NCBI RefSeq assembly: GCF_958298935.1
Contig: NC_084929.1
Span: forward strand, 3,534,001 to 3,598,000
DNA: 64,000 bases
Direction: 5' to 3'
Origin: Phragmites australis
Lineage: Eukaryota > Streptophyta > Magnoliopsida > Poales > Poaceae
Part shown: piece after piece, positions 31,111-41,154 of the stretch
How the letters are laid out: the number at the start of each line of letters is the position of its first letter
Numbering within the stretch: the stretch's first letter is position 1
The notes under the pieces: model-generated
The model's database searches: none
What the model was told of the DNA's origin: nothing
The model's input: only the letters and a program-made list of their open reading frames with translations
Program-made: the position numbers and the translations under genes

Positions 31111-31439
31111 TTAGGATGTGTTCTAGCGATCGACCGAGGATTTGATTTTGTATTTGATCTGCACCATGTTGTTCGTAATTGGATAAATTGTATCCCCGAG
31201 TCATTACATGGTTCATGCTAGAGCTACAATTAATGTTAGTCCCCTACCTGCATTGTTGTTTCTAGAATACGTAACACATGGTACAAATATGCATCCTGAA
31301 AGAAACATGTAAGTTACATATGTAATGGTAAAATCCACCATACTAACATAGTAGAATACAATAGCAAAATAAGGTAGTAGCATCAGCGTAACTAAACTAC
31401 TCCGTAAACTAGTGGTCTGAACACAATCGACAGACTACT

Positions 31440-34272
31440 CCTGACCTCTACCCTGACCTCTTCCCTACGCCCTGCCTCTGGCACGCTTGTGCCTACATGT
31501 TGACGCTGGAACGTCGGTCTCGTCCTCCTCCCGAGGATGCTCGTAGGCAGAAGGTGTGTACCAATCTGGCGCATGGCGCTCATGTCTGGGCAACTGGGGC
31601 TCATAGATGCCTTCTGTCTCCTACTACATAGTCTGAGTGGGAGGTGGGGCACTGTACAACTGTGAAGAGGCCAACACTTCCAAGGCCCCTACATAGTCAA
31701 ACAAGGGGTTCCCGCTAGAGTGCGGCGTACCCCCGAAAACCTGGGTGGTTGTATCGATGTGTATCAAACCTGCATTTATATCGTGCACAAACAACTGAGT
31801 ATTGGCAGAGAAAATGTAATGAATCTAACATTATGGAAAAAAAAGTCATGACATACCTGGCGTGGGAATACACACAGGCGTGGCAAAACCAGAGCCTCCT
31901 GCAAGCACAAGATGAGGAGGCTGAGGAGTATCATAGCCATGCCCAGTCCAGCCAGGGCCTCATGTGAACTAGGGGGCGGCCCATCCAGAGCCTCCTGCGA
32001 AGTGGGGGCTGGCCCATCCAGAGCGTCATGGGAACTGCGGTGCAGCTCATCCAGAGCCTCTTGCCTGCAAAATTAGTAAAATTGACACCATATGGACCGT
32101 TACACATTTAACCATTTGCACAGAAAACTACAAGATTTCTAGCATAAATGTGCAACAATATTATGAAGAAAAAATTACATACATAATATTTAATTTTTAA
32201 TTAAATAAAATATTCACAGGCTAAATAAAAAATTCTTATAGTAATTAAATTACCTAATCCGGGGGCGGAGGCTGAGGACTTGCATATTGCTGGTGGACGA
32301 AGACGGAAGAAGGTCGTGGGGGCCGCTGAGTGGGACGCGTGGCCGAAGGGTCACGTACAACAACGTCGGGCTGTTGGCAAGATGTGCACTCCACGATACG
32401 TCGGGCCTTCGTGGAAAGATGTGAGAACGCTTCAATGATATCATTGATTGCCATTCCACATGTGCCTTGCTCGCGCAACCTCGTAGCTGAACTCGTTGCC
32501 TCCTCGTGAATCTCTCTCGCGATGTCAGACTGCAGTACACGACTAATCATTAGCAATAGCCATAATGTGAATGTTGAAAGCCATAAGGATTTGAAGATTT
32601 CACGTACCGCAATGTGTAGCACAACTCCTATGTGTCCTGGGTACAGGGCAGCAGTGCTAGCAGAGGAACGATTGGGGGGGGGGGTCCACGACATGAAGAA
32701 GACATGTGTGAGTCCATGTACTGTACCACAACAGGTACTGCTGGTAACCGTAGTCATCGTAAGGGGCACATAACTCGATCACGTCCGCAAGCGCATCGCC
32801 CCACTGTTACACCCAGGGCTGCATCCTGATAGTCAGGTCAGCCATGCTCCTTGCTGGTCCCTTAGTTGATAACCTACAATGGAGTGTCAATTAGAGGAAA
32901 TCAATACACATAATAAAAACGAGGTATGTGACATTACAACTCACGTGTGTACGGAAGCAGGAACACGGTCTCCCAGGGGGACCGGGACCTCCTGCCGTCA
33001 TCCAAACTAGCGCATCACGCGGTGCATGGCGTAGTCTTCGACGAATATGTCGAACACCAGCTTCTTCCTAGTCAGCCAAAACACCGATTCCCTAAAGCAC
33101 AACTCGGAGATCCCACGGCCAACGGATCGCCATAGCATGAAGTCGGAGGTGTACGGATCCCAAATGACTATATTAGCCCTCAGGTGGTCGAACTACTTAG
33201 TGAAAGCCTCATACGCTGAACGCACATGAACTCCTGCCCACTGTGGCTACAAAATTATAGTTCTTCTAAGTTAGGTTATTAATGTTACAACACTCAATTA
33301 AACAGTACTACAAAGGGCGTACCCATCAGCGTGTCCACAGTGATCCCATCGTAGGCTTGTCGATGTCGTTGCCAGCATACATCTCTGAGGTATAATGCAT
33401 AGGCACCACGAGTGGTCGTCCTACCTGAAAGTGCTCAAACGACCATAGCTGAAGTAGAAGAGGCATACCCGTCAAGTTGGACGAGTTGCGTGTCCTCACG
33501 TAGGTGTCGCATAGCACGCGGTAGGTGGCGCAAAGAACCGCCGAATTTGATTGATTGTTAATACCGATAATAAATGGACAAAGGATGTGCAATATGAAAT
33601 TAGAGAAGCAACAAAAAAATTACTAACTCTAAACTGCTCCAACCACTGCTTCTTGGGGCCATGCTTCTGATGCTCCTCAATGAGCGCCACGTTCAATGGC
33701 TCAGGTAGAACTCCCTGAAACCTCTCAAATAAGTCTTGTTGCCAACCAGCTGGAGTGACCGAGGAACCGATCGGTTGACCAGCAATCAGTAACCTGATCA
33801 GCATGGAGACGTCCTGCAGCGTGACTGTCATCTCCCCAAACGGCATGCGGAACGTGTGTGTCTCCGGCCTCCATCGGTCCACCAAAGCCGAAATAAGAGA
33901 AAGGTCATACGGGAACCAACGTGACTGCTCCATCTGGCCCTCATCCTCCTAACCCTCAACCACCTGCTGTGGACCCGCGTCCTCATCTGTGGCCTGAAGC
34001 ATCCGTGCAAGAGGAAGAAGTCCTGCGTGAGCCAACCTGCAAATACGTGACCTGATTAGTTGCGAGAAATTAAATCACCTATGTAAATTGAACCATATGT
34101 ATGTATCGAACCATCTATACAACCTGCCGAACCAGTCCGGGTGCAGTCGCCAAGCTATCTTTGGTGCATGAATACGGAAAACAGGAATACTTGAAGCGTC
34201 ACGCGTGGCATGTAAGAATCCACGATGACGTGCGTCCACAGAACAGTCAAGAAGCTCGTACGGCACCTCCAT
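31440..34272 (-). pseudogene. Plant mobile domain (PMD, MAIN-like) gene of MULE2
   Basis: The minus strand reads in exon-like blocks: EVPYELLDCSVDARHRGF (34272-34075); RWFPYDLSLISALVDRWRPE, THTFRMPFGEMTVTLQDVSM and the block ending KKQWLEQFR (33933-33640); AVLCATYRVLCDTYVR and MPLLLQLWSFEHFQVGRPLV (33540-33330); AYEAFTK, stop, FDHLRANIVIWDPYTSDF (33240-32990); WGDALADVIELCAPYDDYGY (32830-32700); and a Pro-rich tail with repeated EALDGPxPxS, ending in a basic segment near 31440. This is the PMD order. Plant PMD proteins such as MAIN and MAIL1 act in silencing and meristem integrity; why MULEs carry them is unsettled. A TAG at 33007-33009 sits in the conserved VMRQFG motif. Confidence 0.82.
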
Positions 34273-34513
34273 CTTTGCAAAAACAGATCAACATAAAACA
34301 CATAATTATTGTAAACTGATGATCATATAATTAAAATGTCAACAACATAAATCATACACAAACTATTTTATAAGACAGAGAGAACATAAATAATACATAA
34401 ATAAAAACACTTAGTTTTTACATCAAGAACATAAAAATTATACAAATAATAACACTTAGTTTTTACATCAAAAATATAACAGTTACCCAAATAAATAAAG
34501 AAACACATTGTTC

Positions 34514-37203
34514 CTAGATAGCATATCTGGCAAGGTCTGCTCCAGTCCCGTGCGCTGCTTGTCCTCCACGTGCAACTCTCCCACGTCTACTACCGGTGGA
34601 TGGTCCTGCTCTAGCATCGCCGAGGTTAGAGTGTGGGCAATCCTTTGCCTTGTGACCATATTCATCACACTCACTGCACCTCCTCATAGGGCCGCCAACT
34701 TTAGCTTCATCCATATCGTTATGAATACGCCTAGTCTGTGGTAGACCACCTTTTCCATGGGGATGTCTAAGCAGCTTCATAGGGGTAGATATATCAGCAT
34801 ATCTCTATCGTAAACTGTGAAGTCACCGTGCGCACTGAATCCACGGAACTCTCCAGTCTAAGTCAACACCACATTTTCTTTCAAGTAAAATGGTGACACA
34901 TATACTGAGCTTCCCACACCCACTTGTGATAATGCGGTTAGCAAATGAGAACATGGGACATGTAAAAGCTTCAGTTTGTTGCAGGAGCATTCGCACCATC
35001 CATTGAAAACTTACCCTACGTTCATCTCATGAGTGACAATTCTGGTATCGCTCCCCACTCCTCCTTTTGATCTCAGGGTTATCTCGAAGTGGTGATCATT
35101 GACGCCCATGCTACGAACTATATGTTGTACTGCCTTCGTGTTCTTCTTTTGGAGGTACGCCATCATCCGTTGGGCATACGGTGTATGCATTGTTGTACAG
35201 TGACTCACAGGAGCTACATGCCGCTTCTGGTAGTAACCAATAATACCGTACAACATTCCCTCAACTATTGCAACAATAGAGAGTCCACGCAGCCCTCTGA
35301 TGACCTAATTGTAAACCTCTGCTATATTGGTAGTCATGACGCCATACCTATCAAATAACATCAAAACAAATAGGTATCAAGTTTCAAATATACTAGCTCA
35401 TACTACACATATTCGATAAAGACGTGGCCCAGTACATGAACCTAGCACCTCCAGTGTCATAGAGTAAGGACCACTTCTCCTTTGGCTCTGCCTCAATCCA
35501 GTGCGAGAAACATTTGATGTTTCTTGCCGACCTTCTTCTTATATTAGGAGGATCAATGCCTTCTCCAAGAGGCGGCAGCGTCTCCGGTATAGTGCCATCA
35601 CCAGTAGCCGACTACTTATTTCTCTAATGCACGTGCGTCCTTATTTCCTTATCCAACTCCTTCCACAAAGCATCAAACTTGTGACTTTGGTTCTGGCTGC
35701 ACATCCACTTGAACATGTCTATCAATGTTTTGCTCTTGAATTGCTTGTGGACATTTTCTCCCATGTGACGCATGCACCACCTATTTGGCAAGTCATGCCA
35801 AGGGAACGGCTCACTTGAATCTTCTTGCAGTGTCTTTATAGCAGATAAGATCCCAGTATGCCGATCATGTATTATGCAAACGTTAGGTCGATCACGGACA
35901 ACCCCAACCTTAAGATGCCTAAAAAACTAAAGCCAGCTCGACCTGCTCTCACCCTCCACAAATTCAAATGCCAAAGGAAGTATCTGGTTATTTGCATTAA
36001 CACAAATTGCAGTGAGAATCTGGTCTTTGTACTTCCCAGTCAAGAATGTACCATCCACACAAAGCAAAGTACAACAGTGCTGGAAGGACTGAATACACTG
36101 ACCTAAAGAAAAAAAACACGCCGGAAAATCCTAGGGTGGTTTTCATCAAGTTCAGTCTCCTTGAAAGCAGTATATGTGCCAGGGTTCCTAACCTTCAGAA
36201 TTTCAAGCACGCAGGCTAGGTTGCAATAAGAAGCCTCATATGTACCTCACTGCTTTTTCAAGGCTTTCTATTTTGCACACCAAGCCTTTTGATAAGTAAT
36301 CTCATATTTGAACTGTCGTAATATTGATTGTTGGATGAACGAGCATTCCATATCCCACTTCTGAATAATCTCAATGAACAATTCAATTGCGACTAGTGTA
36401 GCAGTGAGGTTGCGGTGCTTTCGACCAATATTTTTCAGCATACAATTATGCTGAACCACTCTTGAGGCTACCCAGAGGGTCGAATGCTTCGGCTTGTATG
36501 CATGAACATAAAAGCTACATCAAGGTGTTCTGCACTTGATACTGTACTTTCCTTGGCTTGAGACAGCAACAAATACCTCTCTGTGTGATGTCACTGCCCA
36601 CCGTACCACTGCATCCTTCATTTCAGACCGATTGGGGAACACATGATTTAGGTGAACCATACTTGAACCATACTCCCAATGGGAATCATGGTTCTCCATA
36701 GCTTGCATCCTCACTTTGTCAGGCAAGTTCCATTCATTTGGGATGACAGTATTGGAGCAGTCATCGTCTTCATCATCCTCATCCTCATCATCACCATCAT
36801 CTTCATCTACATTTACAGATTCCAATAAAGCTTCTTCCTCATAAATTGTGTTACGGTCCACATTCTCGAGATCCACAATGATTTCTTTAATTTCCTCCCC
36901 TGTATTAGCCTGACCCTCCTCAACCTCTGTCGCCTGCCTATGCACAACAATCTCTGCCTCAGTCGTCTCCATTTGTTCAACTTCCTCCATCGACACTGCA
37001 TGCCCGCGTGTATCCTCTTCTTCTGGTGGAGGTGTTGCACTACTACTATTATCCGCTTCTCTTGGATATGGTTGCACTAGAATATTGAACTTAGCCTGAT
37101 GCCTCCTGCACCACTCCAACCATTTCAACCAGTTGTCCATCCGATGCACCGGCTTTAACTCCCAACAAACTAGATTTAACGTACGAGTCCATATGTATTG
37201 CAC
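34514..37203 (-). pseudogene. MULE2 transposase
   Basis: From 37203 the minus strand reads an N-terminal segment, a long acidic region, then IPNEWNLPDKVRMQAM and the zinc-binding-like KYSIKCRTP block. After stops it continues QHNCMLKNIGRKHRNLTATL. The MULE core (35800-36110) is in several frames: CVDGTFLTGK, LPLAFEFVEGE, CIIHDRHTGI, RWCMRHMGENVHKQF. A SWIM finger follows (CECSC...CSH, about 34950-35000), then a CCHC C terminus (CSECDEYGHKAKDC, about 34640-34690). It encodes the enzyme expected to act on the TIRs but is thoroughly broken. Confidence 0.88.
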
Positions 37204-38289
37204 CGTAACAAAATAAATCTAAGGGTCAAGCTGAAAGTATTGGGTGAACTACATTTTCATCTTCTTCATCCTTGTACCCTCAGGGTTTGGGTGCTCAAGA
37301 ATGGTAAATGAAAAATTACTCAAATCAATACCTGTTGGACCATTACGGATTTGACCATTTCCATATAATATTCTAAGCTTTATAGAGTTTGACATAACTG
37401 TTACCTACAAAATATATCAATTATAAATAAAAATCAATTACATTCATACATTACGACTACCTTAAAATTGACAAACGCAATGGCCATGCTGACCCAGCGT
37501 TGCTTTGTCCTACAATGAAAAGTACTATAGTCTTCGTTGCCTAAAATATAATCCATATTACTATCCTAAATCTACATCGAGGATATCATTATTGAATAAA
37601 TATATTACTAGCACCAACAAATTTAATATAATTAATTCGCAACAGCTTAATAATTAATACCATTTGATATTAGGAGCCTTGCGACTTTTCAAAAATATAA
37701 TGCTCATTGGATTTTAAGATTTTAACACAAATACTTCGGTGCTGCATTGCTTTTTGGATCCTCAATTTCTTTTATTGTTTTCTGTTGCAAACCGCTCATT
37801 CTAAGTTACAAATAATTCAATAAATACCGTACTTTAGTGTAACGCATAATAATACAATCATACAATATAATCTTACATACATCACCTTAACTAGAGTACC
37901 AATATCTAATTTTTGCACGCACATAAATTTTATTTTCTTAACCTAATACTACAATAATTAATACAAAAATTTCTATGTAAAATAAACATTTACAAACACC
38001 ACATTATTTTGCTAGTCTCTAAGTCAATCTAAATACAAATAGATCAATAGACATACATTAAAAACACAATAAAATTTTTCTTCTTACTTCTCCCCTTCTC
38101 CTTCCTCCTCTTCCTCCTTCTCCTACCTTCTCCCTTCTTCCTCCTCCCTTCCTCCTCCCTTCTTCCTCCTCTCTTCTTCCTCTTTTCTCTTCTATCTTCT
38201 CCTCTCTGCTCGCGTGCTCCTCTCTACGCAGTCGCAACCGAGACAACGCAGATTGAAATGAGACAGCACGGCCACCGCGGTTATATCCG
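37204..38289. other. MULE2 leader region of the transposase
   Basis: AT-rich with intron-like tracts. A ~140-base pyrimidine-rich stretch (CTTCTTCCTCC repeats, 38085-38220) occupies the same relative place as the (CT)n tract in MULE1. No gene seen. Confidence 0.55.
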
Positions 38290-38590
38290 CATTTTTCGCC
38301 GAATGGGATGGCGAAAATACAGTTTTCGCCGTACGGTTTGGCAAAAACTAATTTTCGCCGAACCGTACGGCGAAAACTAGCTCGTAACTACAGCCATGCA
38401 CCCCTGTGCTGCTGCTGACGCCACATCAGCAATTTTCGCCATACAGTACGATGAAAATCGTATTTTTGCCGTACAGTACGGCGGAAACACGATTTTGCCA
38501 TACGATAGGGCGAATAGGTATTTTTTTTAAAATTTTCTCATTTTCGGTACTATTTCGGAAATATAAAAAAATGTAATATTAAAAAAATTC
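38290..38590. repeat. MULE2 right TIR with palindromes
   Basis: It holds several near-palindromic units of the TTTTCGCCGTACGGCGAAAA type (for example 38355-38380) and the inverted match to the left TIR, ending AAAAAAATTC at 38590. The 10-bp TSD follows. Confidence 0.9.
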
Positions 38591-38600
38591 TGGAGACATC

Positions 38601-39349
38601 TGCCATGTGTTTTGTCGCAGACGAGAAGAATAGCAACGGGCCGATGGCCGTACTCAGCAAGCACATGACGGATGAGTTTGCTAGCCTCTGATTTGACATC
38701 GCTGCCCTCAAATTGAACTTTGCTTGGCGCCTGCCTCATTGCATCTGCACGCACTGCATTCTCCTCCGCTGAGCAGAGGAACATCGCCGCTGCCCTTGCG
38801 TTCACATGCTGGGCTACCTCTCCTGGATGCACCGCCGCAGTTCCTTGATGTTGATCTGCCGCCGCCTCGAAGAGTAGCGACGCCCACATCGCCTTCGCCA
38901 CTGGCTGGCCAGTGGCGCGGACGCAGCACTGCCGCCGCAAGTAAAGCAGACGCGTCCGCTTCTCCATGCAGTAGCGCCGCCGTCGCAGTACGTCGATCTT
39001 CAAAGCTACCATGCCAGCGTCGCTTGAAGAGGCAACGCTGTCTGCAGCAACGTGTGGTGGCCGGCGATGTGTTGTTGCAGGGGCCTGCGGCAATGAGGTG
39101 GCCGGCGATGTGGTGGTCTGCATGGCTGTATTGCTGCTGGTCGGTTTGGAGATAGCAGCAACTGATAGATTGCGCCAAAGCTTCGTGTCAGCGCTTCAGG
39201 TCAGTCTGTTGAGAAGACAACACCGCAACCTGCTGTGCCAATTCACCGATCTACTTCTGCACGGCATGCTGTATATCAGCCATCATCTTGGTCATGTTCT
39301 CGATGGCCTGAGAACTAGCGACTTCACCGGAATCAAAATCTGGCATCCC
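38601..39349 (-). pseudogene. Internal reading frame of the small LTR-type element
   Basis: Next to the right repeat the minus strand begins MPDFDSGEVASSQAIENMTK and a coiled-coil-like stretch (QHAVQK, TAG at 39251-39253, IGELAQQVAVLSSQQ). An open frame of 198 residues follows (39123-38527) that overruns the MULE2 junction. The sequence to the left of MULE2 (28994-28713) continues the same region. I do not recognise the protein; it could be a gag remnant or captured sequence. Confidence 0.45.
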
Positions 39350-39741
39350 TGATACGAAATATTAGAGTAAACACCGTCGGGAGAATAGCCGGACGGCATC
39401 GACTGCTAAGAGGGAGATTAGATCATAGATTGGGAAACATAATATTAAGAGAGACTAGATTAATTCTTGTTGCTTGATTCCTAATACACGTCTATTGCTA
39501 ACTATATGTAGCCGGCCCTGACCATGGGCTACAACAACCGTGTGCTACAGTAACCACGTGCCAGAGTCCGAATCCAACTCCTACTTATCTCCTACCAAAC
39601 TTATCTCTAAACAAATCAACTCAAATTCTATCATATCAAACTTATCTTCTAATTAAAAAGTAACCCAGCCGTGGTGCTCCATGGGCCTGCTGCTGCCGTG
39701 TACTCCTTGGGCCTACACGGCCGGCCAGCCGGCCGCCATGA
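39350..39741 (-). repeat. Right LTR-like direct repeat
   Basis: It begins tgatacgaaa and ends gccgccatgaca. It is the partner of 28275-28658. Confidence 0.75.
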
Positions 39742-40207
39742 CAGTTCTCCTGCAGCCCACCAGGAATACTGATTAGTGAGTACCCTGGGATTCAAGAACC
39801 TAGTCAGAACTACATCATGGGGGTGTGCGGTGGAGGGACAGATTATGTTGCTCAAATGGAGGATTACTCTTTTTGAAAGAGTGAAACATTTTGAATGTGT
39901 TTTCAACTTTTTGGCTGATTTTCTGTTCTTAGTCTATTTCAATGTATCGCACATGTATAATCAAGCTAGTAGCTGATTGATTGATGGGTACAATGATATT
40001 CTTATGCATATGTTTCATGTTGTTTTATTTTGTGTAATATCCTGACCCTTAGAATAATTATCGTTTGGATGGAATACTATGTTTGTTAATTTTAGCATGT
40101 GGTACTTGCTGAATTCAGTGATGATTTGTTGTATCTTGTTTCATGGACGTCATAAGTTCTGAATTTCAATTAGCTAGTGGCCATTATCTTTCAGATGATC
40201 ACAATTT
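39742..40207. other. No gene seen
   Basis: AT-rich flank in which the CACTA element landed; no motif recognised. It resumes at 51029. Confidence 0.5.
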
Positions 40208-40299
40208 CACTACTACAAAAGCTATTTTCTGAGACACCTAGATTTCATTTCTACAAGTGGTTCGTAGGACCAACCGCCTGAGAAAGTAGCTGCTGCTCT

Positions 40300-40575
40300 G
40301 TGCAGCTGTGGACCGTCTGTGGAAATTATTTTCCACAGGCGGTTCCTTATGTGAACCGCCTGTGGAAATATCTTCATTTTTTCAGCGGTTCATATAAGGA
40401 ACCGTATGTGAAAATGGAGCATTTTCACAGGCGGTTCATATACCATTTCACAGACGGTTCCTTATATGAACCGCCTGGAAAAATGGAGATATTTCTACAG
40501 GCGATTCACATAAGGAACCGCCTGTGGAAATTATTTTTCACAGGCGGTTTCTTATGTGAACTTCTTGCGAAAATA
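40300..40575. repeat. CACTA left subterminal repeats
   Basis: About ten copies, in both orientations, of TTTCCACAGGCGGTTC (or TTTCACAGGCGGTT). Such arrays are the binding sites for the TNPA-like protein in En/Spm. Confidence 0.92.
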
Positions 40576-41154
40576 TCTCCATAAATAGTATTGTCCCCAT
40601 CGTGGAGCTCATTGAGACAGAGAGCTCCACTGTTCGAACAGTAGAGCTCTAGGTGGCAGCGGATTTGGAAAATAGGGGGGAAGATTTTTTTTGAATTTCT
40701 TGGAGGAGCCATCTAAGGTAAGGGTATCTGATCCCTAGCTACCATTTTTTTATGTTTAGATTTAGATTTAAGGCTTAATTATGGTTTAAATGTGATCTAG
40801 AGATGCTCATGATTCTTGCCATTTAGATCTTCGAATTAGCTAAAATTTGTTACCAATATTGATTCAATTATATAGATTCACATGGTTCTAACATTATATA
40901 AAAAAAATATAGCTAGAATTTGATGTTTTTAGCATCTAGGAGGTTTTATCATGAATGGGGATTTTTTCTCTAGATCTAGATCTAGATCTCTAGGGAGAGG
41001 GAGAGGGAGAGAGAGTAATGAATTCACATTATTTTGAGCCATAAATTTGCTCCAATGTAGATTCAATTGCGTAGACAAATTATAATCATAACAAGCCCAT
41101 TTTTTCCCTTTTTTTAAAAAAAATCTTTTTAATTTTGATTTTCAAATTAATTAA

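Larger units (their letters stand above)
28995..38590 (-). mobile_element. MULE2, Mutator-like transposon with full ends, 9,596 bp
   Basis: The tips GAATTTTTTAATATTACAT (left) and the inverted GAATTTTTTTAATATTACAT (right), TIRs extending about 225-300 bp, and a 10-bp TSD define the element. Inside, on the minus strand, are a transposase, a PMD gene and a GRF gene; a plus-strand GRF gene lies between the last two. The genes contain many stops, so mobility would need an active relative. Confidence 0.93.
28275..39741 (-). mobile_element. Small non-autonomous LTR-type element, split by MULE2
   Basis: Two direct repeats of 384 and 392 bp bound about 1.1 kb of internal sequence once MULE2 is set aside. 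The repeats have TG...CA ends and about 88% identity by eye in their last 80 bases. A purine-rich tract (minus strand AGGAGGATG) next to the left repeat suggests minus-strand polarity. I found no matching 5-bp TSD (AAATA on the left, GTTCT on the right), no clear PBS and no pol, so the LTR reading is likely but not proven. Confidence 0.62.

Noticed and set aside
40300..40575. Inverted GGCGGTTC repeats considered as hairpin ncRNA or MITE
   Set aside because: They are the subterminal repeats of the CACTA element and recur at its other end.
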